Source: Flagellimonas sp. CMM7 (GTDB lineage: Bacteria > Bacteroidota > Bacteroidia > Flavobacteriales > Flavobacteriaceae). From it: a stretch of 64,000 nucleotides of DNA. The DNA is taken from NCBI RefSeq assembly GCF_021390195.1, contig NZ_CP090003.1, forward strand, positions 1,910,001 through 1,974,000. Reading direction: 5' to 3'. The notes beneath the pieces are model-generated. The model did no database searches. It worked only from the letters and a program-made list of their open reading frames with translations, and was not told the origin of the DNA. The position numbers and the translations under genes were made by a program. Shown in pieces: positions 29,802 to 39,216 of the stretch (position 1 is the first letter of the stretch; the number at the start of each line of letters is the position of its first letter).

Positions 29802-30635
29802 TTATAGCGAAAGTGATTTTAATTTATTGGGGTCAATAACAGAAAATATACGGTGTGTTTTATCTCCTTTTAGATCAAACACCTGGCAGTTGATTAAGGT
29901 TTTATCCTTAAAGAATAACAATGCCGGCTGATGGTTGATTTCTGTGGTTTTTATAGATAGAGATTTTTGGTATGTTTTGAAGACGTAAAGCAATAGGTCA
30001 ATAGTTGCTTTTTTGCCGATGGTGAGCTCTCTTACCACTTTGATGTCTTCACCACCATCTGCATACAACAAGATATCTTCCGAGAGCATTTTCTCCAAAC
30101 GTCTTACATCTCCGTTTTTAATGGTTTGCACGTAATTATCCATATAGGAAGACGAATCAGAAGGACGGCCTCTATCACAATCTATAGTATGGTTGGTCAA
30201 CTTGGCCTTTGCCCGGCTTAAAATTTTTCTAGAATTCTCAATGGAGAGCGAAATGACTTCTGCGATTTCTTTATGTGAGTAGCTAAAAGCTATTTTTAGT
30301 ATATAAACCGCTCTTTCTTTTGGAGTAAGGTTTTCCAATAAAACAAGCATAGAGTAAGATATAATCTCCTCTCTCTTAATATTATCATCTGTTTTTTCGG
30401 TGGATATAGGTTCAGGAAGCCATATTTTATATGATGCAATTTTTCTTTTCCTATTCTTAATGTTTATGGATTGGTTTATGACAGATTTAACCAAATACCC
30501 AGTTTCATTTTCAAAATGCTTTTTTTCGATGGAAATGTGCTTCGTTAAAACATCTTGTACTGCGTCTTTGGCATCTTCAACCGAACCTAAAATGTTATAG
30601 GCATAAGGGAATAGTATTTTCTGATAATTTTTCAA
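29802..30635 (-). CDS. ECF41-type RNA polymerase sigma factor with SnoaL-like C-terminal domain
   Basis: 277 residues, much longer than a plain ECF factor. Sigma region 2 is near the start (PYAYNILGSVEDAKDAVQDVL), region 4 follows (NLTPKERAVYILKIAFSYSHKEIAEVI), and an NTF2/SnoaL-like domain covers about 165-277 with LYADGGED, close to the DGG motif of ECF41. In this group the fused domain controls activity and no anti-sigma factor is needed. ECF41 genes usually sit next to an oxidoreductase or cupin target, as here. It may control the azoR-cupin pair. Confidence 0.85.
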   Translation of the reverse strand: MKNYQKILFPYAYNILGSVEDAKDAVQDVLTKHISIEKKHFENETGYLVKSVINQSINIKNRKRKIASYKIWLPEPISTEKTDDNIKREEIISYSMLVLLENLTPKERAVYILKIAFSYSHKEIAEVISLSIENSRKILSRAKAKLTNHTIDCDRGRPSDSSSYMDNYVQTIKNGDVRRLEKMLSEDILLYADGGEDIKVVRELTIGKKATIDLLLYVFKTYQKSLSIKTTEINHQPALLFFKDKTLINCQVFDLKGDKTHRIFSVIDPNKLKSLSL

Positions 30636-30773
30636 CCTAAATGTTTCAGCCTTATTCTAAATAACAAATGGAATTATAAAAACGTGACATTTTGGATTTG
30701 GAATGGCAGGGTTATGACTTGGATGTAGACATTTTCGATTTTCGTCCATTTCATATCTTTTACCGCAACTGTT

Positions 30774-30899
30774 TTACTTTGCTTTTTTCAATGCCACCTT
30801 TACCGCAAGCCCAGTTAACACAGAAGCCATAAACCATTTCTGTATTTTTAACCAAATTGGTTTTTTAAACTGGCTCCCGGCCTCAATGTTCTCCGGAAT
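30774..30899 (-). pseudogene. C-terminal remnant of a LysE-family transporter
   Basis: About 41 codons read IPENIEAGSQFKK, then KPIWLKIQKWFMASVLTGLA and VKVALKKAK, followed by a stop. This looks like the last membrane helix and tail of a LysE/RhtB exporter. The frame has no matching upstream part. Its 5' end overlaps the end of the NTF2-like gene in another frame, so that gene seems to have been joined onto a decayed exporter. The match is by eye. Confidence 0.4.
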
Positions 30900-31335
30900 C
30901 GTTAAACTGCCAAAGTACATTTACAATTTGCCACTTTCCATTCAGTTTTACAATGTGCATATAATCAATCCATTTGTCCGCTATTAGCTTTACTGAAGCT
31001 GTTTTGTCAAAAACATCAAGTATAATGACTTCTTTTTTTGGGTTGTCAGGAAATTTGGTTCCGTCTTGATTGTATGTTTCCGCCAGTAAAACCATTGCAT
31101 CTGTAAAAGTTTCCCTCAAATATTCTTTCCCCGTTTTTTTATTTGTCCAAAAAGTCCTTTTGACCATTCTTGGATGAGCAGAACGTTCAAATTGTTCGGG
31201 TTTTACATTATGTTGAGATTCAATATAGTCTAATGCTGCTTGTTTAATGTCCAAAGAGTCTTGCTTGGTTTGAGCTTTAACAAAAGATGTCAATAAGAAA
31301 AATTGAGATATGGTAAGAAGAATAACTTGTTTCAT
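30883..31335 (-). CDS. Exported NTF2-like protein (putative lumazine-binding type)
   Basis: 150 residues. A signal peptide (1-21, ending VKAQ) is followed by an NTF2-fold domain: DSLDIKQAALDYIESQHNVK, RSAHPRMVKRTFW, then KLIADKWIDYMHIVKLNGKWQIVNVLW. Such proteins are frequent in Bacteroidota and have no fixed activity. It is on its own, with a LysE remnant overlapping its 3' end. Confidence 0.7.
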   Translation of the reverse strand: MKQVILLTISQFFLLTSFVKAQTKQDSLDIKQAALDYIESQHNVKPEQFERSAHPRMVKRTFWTNKKTGKEYLRETFTDAMVLLAETYNQDGTKFPDNPKKEVIILDVFDKTASVKLIADKWIDYMHIVKLNGKWQIVNVLWQFNDSGEH

Positions 31336-31434
31336 AAAATTGTTCTATATGTTAATTTAAATGTATTATGGGCGCTCTTGTGTATGAAGCGAAATGTTCA
31401 AAATAACGCCAACTCTTCAGATCAAGCCGCAATA

Positions 31435-32631
31435 CTATTCTGTTTTAGGATAGATTAAATTCAAAAAACGGTCGACAAGGGCGGCCTGTTCTTCATTGGA
31501 ATTATAGAGGAATGAATTTTTTCTTGAATATGCTCTTGCAAAGAGATCGAACTTTAAGCGATACACCATTTTTTTAATTTCGGCATCGTCCTTTTCCTTA
31601 AGAGCGTTTAGCTTGTTCAATTCTTTTTCCCACCAACCAAAATTGGTTTTCTTGGGGTTTTTAAAATCTGAAGTTATTTTGGCAGTTAATTTATCTGCCA
31701 GTTTCCGCTCCATTTTTAAAACATTGACAAGAGAGGATGATTGTTTTTTATAGGGCTTAGAGGTTAACAGTTCCTGATTTTGTTTAGTCAAACTATCTAC
31801 TGATATTAACCCAGAAAAACTCTTTAAAAGGCGTTCATACTGTTCAGAAGCATACAAAAACTCTTCGTTTGCTTTAAACTTTCCAATTCTACCATAACCG
31901 GTTTTATACAAGGCAAGAACCTCTTGGGATTGGCCAGGATTCTCTGTTTTTAATTTTTGAACACGCAACCAATCAAACGCACGGGAGATTTGCTCAGGAG
32001 AAGGCCATGAATGATCCCCATCATAAGTTATAAGGGTGTGGTTGAATTTCATTAAATTGAGATAATCTTTGTTTTTCAACATTTCCTTATAGTTCATATC
32101 CCTGTCTCCACAAAGCCCTACGTAGGCATAATCTTGGGTTGAGGGCATATGCTCCTGTAAATTGGAAAACCCGGCACCACAGGCTATAACGCCAGCAAAC
32201 TGATTTGTCAATGATGCTACGGCGCAGGCTAAACGAGAACCCCCTGAAAACCCAGAGAGATACATTTCATCCTGCTTGATATTATAATTGGTGAAAATAT
32301 GATTGAACAGATTATTTGCAATTGCAAAATTTCGTTCATATGGGCCATTTCTAGAGTTGTTGGAGCAAACAAGCATAAAGCCATATTTTTCAGATGCCTG
32401 AATGAAGGGACGAATTCCAATAGCAGCTCTTGCCCCTGGCTCAAAAACAAAAACAATGGGATTCAGTGCATTTTCTTGATATTTCTCTGGTAAATAAAGC
32501 GCAAAACTTTCATCATTTGTTCCAGAAATAGGAATGGAATCATGAATAGTTCCTTTTTCAAACACTGTTTGGGCCTGAATGGTAAATCCAAGGATTGAAC
32601 AGATGCAGAAAAATAAAAACGTAAGCCGCAT
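31435..32631 (-). CDS. Exported alpha/beta-hydrolase (esterase-like)
   Basis: 398 residues with a signal peptide (1-20, ending IQAQ). The alpha/beta-hydrolase fold gives IVFVFEPGARAA (oxyanion side), the nucleophile elbow GFSGGSR (Ser about 129), an acid candidate in GLCGDRDMNY, and the His in YDGDHSWP. A helical C-terminal extension of about 170 residues follows (tetratricopeptide-like or coiled). It resembles PHB-depolymerase/feruloyl-esterase-type enzymes in layout. The substrate is unknown. It begins 3 bases after the S41 peptidase gene ends. Confidence 0.75.
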   Translation of the reverse strand: MRLTFLFFCICSILGFTIQAQTVFEKGTIHDSIPISGTNDESFALYLPEKYQENALNPIVFVFEPGARAAIGIRPFIQASEKYGFMLVCSNNSRNGPYERNFAIANNLFNHIFTNYNIKQDEMYLSGFSGGSRLACAVASLTNQFAGVIACGAGFSNLQEHMPSTQDYAYVGLCGDRDMNYKEMLKNKDYLNLMKFNHTLITYDGDHSWPSPEQISRAFDWLRVQKLKTENPGQSQEVLALYKTGYGRIGKFKANEEFLYASEQYERLLKSFSGLISVDSLTKQNQELLTSKPYKKQSSSLVNVLKMERKLADKLTAKITSDFKNPKKTNFGWWEKELNKLNALKEKDDAEIKKMVYRLKFDLFARAYSRKNSFLYNSNEEQAALVDRFLNLIYPKTE

Positions 32632-32634
32632 GGT

Positions 32635-34260
32635 TTATTTTAATATACTATTGTATTTAGCGCTGTCTCCAAGCAGTTCTTTTGCTGCCAAAATAGCATC
32701 ATCATGTGTCAGGTAATACCTATACAATCCTTCACGATAGAAGTAGCGTTTAACAATTTCATCTTCAAGGTTTTTTTGGATTTCTCCTCTAAAAGTATCC
32801 AAAGCAGAAATCTTGCCTTTATTTACTGCCAGTAAAAGATCCTTGTATTTTTCTTGAACTTCTGGACCAAGCAAATGTTCATCGGAATTTATAGATTCTT
32901 CCAGTAATTCTTCTGTCTCTGTCTGAAAAGAGAAATTTTGAGTTCTTGCAAAAGCTTTGAAGGCATTAAAATCTGAATCTGAAAAAGTGAAGTCATCAAC
33001 AGAGTCAAAAGAATGGTCATAATAGAAATCAGTAGCAAAATCAAAGACAATACTGTTTCTCTGCAAGGCGTCTATTAAGGTGTTGGACTTTAGTGAAGCT
33101 ATTTGAATATCTGGCATTACCCCACCACCATCTTGTACCTTACGGCCATTCCTAGTCGTAAATTCTTTAAAGTTGGTGTTTTTCACCGCTTTGCCCTCCT
33201 CATCCCTGTTCCAGTAATCCAAAGATTGAATACAACGGCCAGAAGGGGTATAGTATCTTGAAATGGTAACCTTTAGCTGCGTGCCATAAGTGAGTTTAAG
33301 GGGTCGCTGGACCAAGCCTTTTCCAAAACTTCTTGCGCCCATCACAACGGCGCGATCTAAATCTTGAAGCCCGCCAGAAACAATTTCACTTGCAGAGGCA
33401 CTTCTGCCATTTACAAGAACCACCAAAGGAATCTCTAAATCTTCCGGTGCGTTTTTAGTTTTATACTCTTGATTAAACTTCTTGACCTTAGATTTTGTGG
33501 TAACAATCAACTCTCCTTTTGGAACAAATAGATTAGTAATATTGACAGCCTCGGAAAGAAGCCCACCAGGATTACCACGAAGATCCAAAACTAATCTTTC
33601 AGCGCCCTTTCCCTTCAAATCTTGGATAGCAGATTTTGTTTGGGAGGAGGCCTTTCTATTAAACCTGGAAAGAACAATATAGCCCGTTTTGTCATCGATC
33701 ATGTCATAGTAAGGAACAGCATCTACATCAACACCTTCCCGTTTTAAGGTTGCCGTTTTCGTTTCTCCTTGCCTTACAAAGGTGACATTTACACTTGTAT
33801 TGTTTGCACCTTTTAAAAGCTCACTTGCATTGTCATCAAAATCTGAAACCTTAATATCCCCAATTTTAATGATTTCATCACCGGCTTTTAAACCTGCTTT
33901 GTCAGCAGGGTAATCTTTGTATGGTTCAACAATCACTAATTTACTTTCGTAAGAACGAACCATGGCCCCTATACCAGAGTATTCTCCAGCATTGTTGATT
34001 TTATAGGCCTCAACATCTTGTTCGTTTAAAAAGCGGGTATATGGATCAAGTCCATCCAACATGTTCTTAATTGCAGAATCCATGAGCTCCGCAGGGTTTG
34101 TTTCATCCACATAGTTCATGTTTAACTCCTTAAACAATGTGGTGAAAATTTCTATCTGCTTTGCAATCTCAAAAAAATCACTTTTAAAACTACTTCCAAC
34201 AAATAACAAGGTTAGCGCTAATACAGGAATTACAACCTTTTTACTGATCAATCTTTTCAT
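32635..34260 (-). CDS. C-terminal processing peptidase, S41 family
   Basis: 541 residues. A membrane anchor or signal segment (about 9-24) is followed by a PDZ domain (about 90-170, EYSGIGAM, PADKAGLKAGDEI) and the S41 domain. The catalytic pair sits in GRSASASEI (Ser289) and SFGKGLVQ (Lys314), with the 25-residue spacing typical of CtpA/Prc. The C-terminal 150 residues are helical. It cleaves C-terminal tails of periplasmic proteins. Its start overlaps the rnpA end by 4 bases, so it is probably co-transcribed with rnpA. Confidence 0.92.
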   Translation of the reverse strand: MKRLISKKVVIPVLALTLLFVGSSFKSDFFEIAKQIEIFTTLFKELNMNYVDETNPAELMDSAIKNMLDGLDPYTRFLNEQDVEAYKINNAGEYSGIGAMVRSYESKLVIVEPYKDYPADKAGLKAGDEIIKIGDIKVSDFDDNASELLKGANNTSVNVTFVRQGETKTATLKREGVDVDAVPYYDMIDDKTGYIVLSRFNRKASSQTKSAIQDLKGKGAERLVLDLRGNPGGLLSEAVNITNLFVPKGELIVTTKSKVKKFNQEYKTKNAPEDLEIPLVVLVNGRSASASEIVSGGLQDLDRAVVMGARSFGKGLVQRPLKLTYGTQLKVTISRYYTPSGRCIQSLDYWNRDEEGKAVKNTNFKEFTTRNGRKVQDGGGVMPDIQIASLKSNTLIDALQRNSIVFDFATDFYYDHSFDSVDDFTFSDSDFNAFKAFARTQNFSFQTETEELLEESINSDEHLLGPEVQEKYKDLLLAVNKGKISALDTFRGEIQKNLEDEIVKRYFYREGLYRYYLTHDDAILAAKELLGDSAKYNSILK

Positions 34261-34667
34261 GGGATTGTTTTTTTTTGGAAAGCTTCCAAGAGCTGTTTCA
34301 TGGCCTTATCTACTTCCTTATAATTTGGCATCTTGCCACCAAGATATAAAAATAGGAACGCAAAGTTTCCCTCTATGTTGTTAAAAACGAGATGCTTGTT
34401 AAGACGATATCCTTCACGTAACAGTCGTTTGACTTTACTTCTTTTTACCGCGCTCCTGAACTTTTTCTTTGGAGCGACTACACCGACCTTAATACGAATA
34501 TCACCGTCAAAATCAGCTTTTGTGTACAACAATTTTACGGGAAATGCGGTTATACTTTTCCCCTCTGTAAAGAGCTGTTCAAAAAGCTTTTTGTTTTTAA
34601 GCTTCTCTTTTTTTGGAAAAGTAAAGCTTATGGGGTTTTCTGTTGAAAGTTCGGTCATATCGACCAT
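34257..34667 (-). CDS. rnpA: Ribonuclease P protein component
   Basis: 136 residues. Seen: FPKKEKLKNKKLFEQLFTEGK near the start, RIKVGVVAPKKKFRSAVKRSKVKRLLREG (the basic RNR-type motif, here RSKVKR), and a C-terminal helix (VDKAMKQLLEAF). It binds RNase P RNA for 5' maturation of tRNA. ATG at 34667 was used; an internal ATG at 34658 is also possible. In many bacteria rnpA lies beside rpmH, but here it leads into a S41 peptidase, as often in Flavobacteriaceae. Confidence 0.93.
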   Translation of the reverse strand: MVDMTELSTENPISFTFPKKEKLKNKKLFEQLFTEGKSITAFPVKLLYTKADFDGDIRIKVGVVAPKKKFRSAVKRSKVKRLLREGYRLNKHLVFNNIEGNFAFLFLYLGGKMPNYKEVDKAMKQLLEAFQKKTIP

Positions 34668-34733
34668 ATTGATATGATTTATGGGAACAAAGATACTTTT
34701 AAAGCAGCCCGTTCAACTAAATACCAATTTGAA

Positions 34734-36584
34734 TTATTCTGGCTGATACACGTTATTTTCTGGGTTAATATCCGCCATTAACAGGGAAGGATCAATCGCA
34801 ACTGCCTGTATCTCACCTATAGGTTTATTTATGACAAACTCATATGTGGGATAAGCCCAAGCCCAATCTTCAACAACAGTTCTTTTTAAAGCAGGGTATG
34901 GATTTGCTTTTTCTCCTCGCATCATGCGCAAAGGAACATAATAGGTCTCCTGATTACCATCAGCACCAACAACCAATAAATCTAAAGGCATTGGCATATC
35001 TCCAAGTCGTTCTAAAACAACTTTAGTTTTGTTTCCTTCTGCTGCTACACTTTTTATAGCGTAATCAATAGTGTTGGTAGTTTGCGTCCAATCTGTTAAG
35101 TACCAATCCAGCTCTAGTCCTGAAACTTTTTCAGCCGTTCGTTTAATATCATTGGGCACAGGGTGCTTAAACTTAAAATCAGCATAATACTTTCTTATGG
35201 TTTCCATCAATTTATCTTGTCCGATAACATAACCTAGCTGCGATAGAAAAATGGAACCTTTGCTATATGCGGAAATACCATAAGCAAAATTAGTGGTGTA
35301 GCGATCAGCATGCGCTGCCTGCGGAAGCTCCATACCTGAATTGACCAGAGCATAATATCCTTTGTAGGAACCATCAAAAGGGTTTTCCTTGTTTTGCTCC
35401 ATGACTTCGTTCATACATAAACTACTGATGAAAGTAGTAAAACCCTCATCCATCCATTCATGTTTGGATTCGTTAGTGGCTAAAATATGTTGAAACCAAG
35501 AGTGAGCCATTTCATGAACCATAACACCAACTAGACTGGAAAATTGACGTTTTCCAGTGATTAGCGTACTCATAGCATATTCCATACCCCCATCACCACC
35601 TTGTACCACGGAATATTGATCATAAGGGTACTTTCCAATATTATTACTGAAGAACCTCATAGCTTCCTCAGTTTTTGGTTGTAGATTTTTCCAGTTTTCT
35701 AGAATTTCAGGATCATTTTTATAATAAAAGTGTAGGGTAGGCCCGTCTTTCATTTTTAATGTATCATGAATGTAGTCTGGGTCAGCTGCCCACATAAAGT
35801 CGTGCACATTGGGCGCCTTAAAGTGCCAAGTCAATGTTTTCCCTTTTGTCTTTACCTTGGTTCCAGGTGTCTCATATCCATGACCAACTTCTTGTGGATT
35901 TTGCAGATACCCAGACCCGCCAACGGTGTAATCCTTGTCAATGGTCAACGTAACATCAAAATCTCCCCAAACGCCATGAAATTCGCGGGCTATATAGGGA
36001 TTTGGGTGCCAGCCCTCAAAATCGTATTCAGAGAGTTTTGGATACCACTGGCTCATAGAAAGAGCAACACCTTCACTGTTGTTTCTTCCAGAGCGCCTTA
36101 TTTGTAACGGAACCTGACCTTTAAATTCCATGGAGAAAACTGTTTTTCCTCCTGATGGGATAGGGTTTGCTAAATCTACAACCAAAATGGTGCCTTCTTC
36201 ATTAAAAGAAACAGCGCTTCCATCTTGGGTTAAGGACTGTACGTGTAAATAGCCCATTTCACTTTCAGAAAGAGCGGCAATCCTACTTTTTCCATCGACC
36301 ATCATTCGACCATCAGGATCTTTAACGCTTTGCAACCTGGCATCCATTTCACTTCCTGGTTGAAAAGCATTAAAATAAAGGTGGTAATACACCCTATCCA
36401 AAGCGTCTGGGGAATTGTTGGTATATGTGAGTTTTTGTGTTCCAGTATATTGATACGTATCAACATCCATTTGAACATCCATGACATAATCTACATGTTG
36501 TTGCCAATAGGAATCATTATTTTGTCCTGAAACAAGGGACACACCTGCTAAGATTGTAAAAAAGACGAAACGTACTTTATTCAT
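34734..36584 (-). CDS. M1-family zinc aminopeptidase, exported
   Basis: 616 residues with a signal peptide (1-20, ending SGQN). An N-terminal beta domain (YQYTGTQKLTYTN) precedes the thermolysin-like catalytic domain: GGDGGMEYAMSTLI (the exopeptidase motif, GGMEY in place of GAMEN), VHEMAHSWFQH (about residue 355, two Zn ligands and the catalytic Glu) and WMDEGF with the third Zn ligand. It probably trims peptides outside the inner membrane. It lies directly before the S8 protease gene with a one-base gap, giving a peptidase pair. Confidence 0.92.
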   Translation of the reverse strand: MNKVRFVFFTILAGVSLVSGQNNDSYWQQHVDYVMDVQMDVDTYQYTGTQKLTYTNNSPDALDRVYYHLYFNAFQPGSEMDARLQSVKDPDGRMMVDGKSRIAALSESEMGYLHVQSLTQDGSAVSFNEEGTILVVDLANPIPSGGKTVFSMEFKGQVPLQIRRSGRNNSEGVALSMSQWYPKLSEYDFEGWHPNPYIAREFHGVWGDFDVTLTIDKDYTVGGSGYLQNPQEVGHGYETPGTKVKTKGKTLTWHFKAPNVHDFMWAADPDYIHDTLKMKDGPTLHFYYKNDPEILENWKNLQPKTEEAMRFFSNNIGKYPYDQYSVVQGGDGGMEYAMSTLITGKRQFSSLVGVMVHEMAHSWFQHILATNESKHEWMDEGFTTFISSLCMNEVMEQNKENPFDGSYKGYYALVNSGMELPQAAHADRYTTNFAYGISAYSKGSIFLSQLGYVIGQDKLMETIRKYYADFKFKHPVPNDIKRTAEKVSGLELDWYLTDWTQTTNTIDYAIKSVAAEGNKTKVVLERLGDMPMPLDLLVVGADGNQETYYVPLRMMRGEKANPYPALKRTVVEDWAWAYPTYEFVINKPIGEIQAVAIDPSLLMADINPENNVYQPE

Positions 36585-36585
36585 G

Positions 36586-38235
36586 CTATTTTGTATTATT
36601 GTTTAAGGTCATTTTACCTTTTGAAATGCTTTCTGCCATTAGAAGCGCATTGTAGGCATTGACCATTTTTCCTGATTTAGAAACTTTATCAAAAGTCGTT
36701 GCGTTGGATGCATCTCCAGACACAATCACTGAAGCTTTTGAACTTAACCCAGATTGAATGATAATTTGCTTTACTTGAGAAGCTGATAGCTGTGGGTGAT
36801 AAGACCTGATTAACGCAGCAACACCAGCCACTGCCGGAGCAGCCATTGAAGTTCCACCTTGAAAGTCATATGTGTTGTTGGGCAGTGTAGAATAGATACC
36901 ATCTCCAGGGGCAAAAACATCAACGTTTTGTTTTCCATAATTGGAAAAAGAAGCGACCATTTTAGAACCATAGCTGCTGGCCAACGCACCAACGGTTATC
37001 ACATTATTTGCGAACTCAGAGCCTCCGTATTTATGATCATTTGGGTAGTTGGGATTTTCTGGGTTGTCTAAGTTGTCACCATCATTGCCCGCAGCATGAA
37101 CAATCAGCACATCTCTTGAAGCGGCATATTGAATGGCATCGTAGACCCATTGCGCATTTGGAGAATAAGATTTTCCAAAGCTACAATTAATGATTTTAGC
37201 TCCATTATCCACAGCATAACGAATTGCCAATGAAATATCCTTGTCATACTCATCGCCATTTGGAACCGCTCTAACACTCATCAATTTTACATTCTTGGCA
37301 ACACCGTTAACACCTTTTCCGTTGTCTCTCTTTGCAGCAATAATTCCAGCGACATGAGTTCCATGACTTTCCGTATTTACCCTATTTTTTGGATTTCCAT
37401 TCCCGTAGGACTTGTCAGATAGATCATAAGGATTGTCGCCAACGGGAGTTCTACCGTCAAAATCTTTGTTAAGGTTATAATTTACTTGATCGGCAAAATA
37501 GGTAATGCCTTCAGAAAGCTCTTCCATCACACTTGGAATACCGTCCCCATAAGAGAACATCTGTGTTAAAACTGCAAGATGCTGTTGCATTTCTTCGGTT
37601 TTGGCCTCAATGGCAGCTAGGTCCTTTTTGGTGTAGGAATCTTTTCCCAATTCTTTTTTTACAGCTTCATCCGCACTTTTGACTACTTGGAAAATTTGCT
37701 CGTACTGTTGTTTGTTCTGAAGTGCTTTTGGGTACTCCTCATCTAACTTTAATCTAGCTTTTGCCCTTAATGAAGCATCCCCCACATTTAATCGTAGCAT
37801 GCGCACATATTCCAACTGCTCATTATAGGCCTCACCTAAAAAGTTGTAGCCATGAATGTCATCTATATACCCATTGCCATCATCGTCTTTGCCGTTATTT
37901 GGGCGCTCTCCTTTATTGATCCACAATACATCTTTTAAATCTTCATGTTCCAGGTCCATTCCAGAATCAACTACGGCAACAATTACGGTCTTTCCGCTTT
38001 TGTTTTTGATGATTTCTTTATACGCCTTGTCTACGCTCATACCTGGTATGGTATCAGTAATCAAATCGGCATGTCCCCAAGTTTTTTTCTGAGCTTCAGT
38101 AAGCTCTGAAACCTTAAGGGGTACGGCATCTATGTTTTCTACTGGCGTAGAAACAAGTGACGTAGCGCCACAACCCATTAAGAACAATGATGCTGAAAGT
38201 AATGTGAAATTAAGTTTGATATATCTGCGAGTCAT
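36586..38235 (-). CDS. S8 subtilisin-like protease, lipoprotein
   Basis: About 549 residues from the ATG at 38235, which gives a lipoprotein signal (LLSASLFLMGC). A longer frame to 38286 overlaps the upstream gene and lacks this signal. The catalytic triad is VVDSGMDLEHEDL (Asp about 87), ESHGTHVAGIIAA (His about 290) and GGTSMAAPAVAG (Ser about 460), with HAAGNDGDN as the oxyanion Asn. A helical insert of about 130 residues between Asp and His is unusual in plain subtilisins but common in Bacteroidota. It probably works at the cell envelope. Confidence 0.9.
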   Translation of the reverse strand: MTRRYIKLNFTLLSASLFLMGCGATSLVSTPVENIDAVPLKVSELTEAQKKTWGHADLITDTIPGMSVDKAYKEIIKNKSGKTVIVAVVDSGMDLEHEDLKDVLWINKGERPNNGKDDDGNGYIDDIHGYNFLGEAYNEQLEYVRMLRLNVGDASLRAKARLKLDEEYPKALQNKQQYEQIFQVVKSADEAVKKELGKDSYTKKDLAAIEAKTEEMQQHLAVLTQMFSYGDGIPSVMEELSEGITYFADQVNYNLNKDFDGRTPVGDNPYDLSDKSYGNGNPKNRVNTESHGTHVAGIIAAKRDNGKGVNGVAKNVKLMSVRAVPNGDEYDKDISLAIRYAVDNGAKIINCSFGKSYSPNAQWVYDAIQYAASRDVLIVHAAGNDGDNLDNPENPNYPNDHKYGGSEFANNVITVGALASSYGSKMVASFSNYGKQNVDVFAPGDGIYSTLPNNTYDFQGGTSMAAPAVAGVAALIRSYHPQLSASQVKQIIIQSGLSSKASVIVSGDASNATTFDKVSKSGKMVNAYNALLMAESISKGKMTLNNNTK

Positions 38236-38263
38236 AAATACTATTTTGTAAAAATGTAAAAAT

Positions 38264-39130
38264 TTATTGCGGTTTGAATATTTCATTGAAAGAAAACAAT
38301 TCGTCCAATCGCACTCCTTTTTCAGTATGTTTTAAAGTGCAAAGTTGGTTGTGAGCATCATGTTCAAAGAACAGAAAAGAATTGCTTTCAACGGTATTAT
38401 TTAAAAATTTAGCCTTTTCATTTAATGTTAACAACGGCCTGGTATCGTAACCTATTACATAAGGTAATGGAATATGCCCAACCGTTGGAATGAGGTCAGC
38501 GACAAAGATGATGTTTTTTCCTTTGTAGCTGATATGAGGGAGCATTTGCTTTTCTGTATGTCCATCTACAAAAAGAATACCAAACCCAAGTTCTGATTTT
38601 TCTAGAAAAGATGAGTCATTTCGTTGTACAAAATGAAGCTGGCCGCTTTCTTGCATGGGCAACAGGTTTTCTTTTAAGAAAGAAGCCTTTTCACGGGCAT
38701 TTGGATTTGTTGCCCATTCCCAATGTGCCTGATTGGTCCAGAAACGAGCATTTTTAAAAGCAGGCTCATACCCTGTCCTATCATGATTCCATTGTACACT
38801 TCCTCCGCAATGGTCAAAATGGAGATGGGTCATAAAGACATCTGTAATATCATCCCTATGGAAACCTAACTCGTTTAAAGAATTATCCAAAGAATGGTCG
38901 CCCCATTGATAATAGTAGCTAAAAAACTTTTCTGATTGTTTGTTTCCCATTCCGCTATCTATTAAAATAAGCCTATCACCATCTTGTATAAGAAGGGATC
39001 TTGCGGCAATATCAATCATATTATTGGAGTCCGCTGGGTTTGTTCTGTTCCAAATGGATTTAGGAACTACACCGAACATGGCGCCGCCATCTAGCTTAAA
39101 ATTACCGGTCTCAACGGGATAAATAGTCAT
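38264..39130 (-). CDS. Metallo-beta-lactamase-fold hydrolase
   Basis: 288 residues. The metal-binding motif THLHFDHCGG is present, with IDSGMG before it and VDGHTEKQM and FVADLIPT after it. The last His is in FFEHDAHNQLCTL. The pattern is close to the quorum-quenching and flavin-type branches, but no substrate can be named. It has no signal peptide, so it is cytosolic. Confidence 0.85.
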   Translation of the reverse strand: MTIYPVETGNFKLDGGAMFGVVPKSIWNRTNPADSNNMIDIAARSLLIQDGDRLILIDSGMGNKQSEKFFSYYYQWGDHSLDNSLNELGFHRDDITDVFMTHLHFDHCGGSVQWNHDRTGYEPAFKNARFWTNQAHWEWATNPNAREKASFLKENLLPMQESGQLHFVQRNDSSFLEKSELGFGILFVDGHTEKQMLPHISYKGKNIIFVADLIPTVGHIPLPYVIGYDTRPLLTLNEKAKFLNNTVESNSFLFFEHDAHNQLCTLKHTEKGVRLDELFSFNEIFKPQ

Positions 39131-39216
39131 TCAGAAAAGGAAATGGCGTGCAAAATAAGAAAAGACAAACGCAAATGGCTTACAAACACATGTTTATTAG
39201 CCCTATTTTAACAAAA

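Noticed and set aside
38236..38286. Longer start for the S8 protease
   Set aside because: It overlaps the metallo-hydrolase gene and hides the lipoprotein signal that begins at 38235.
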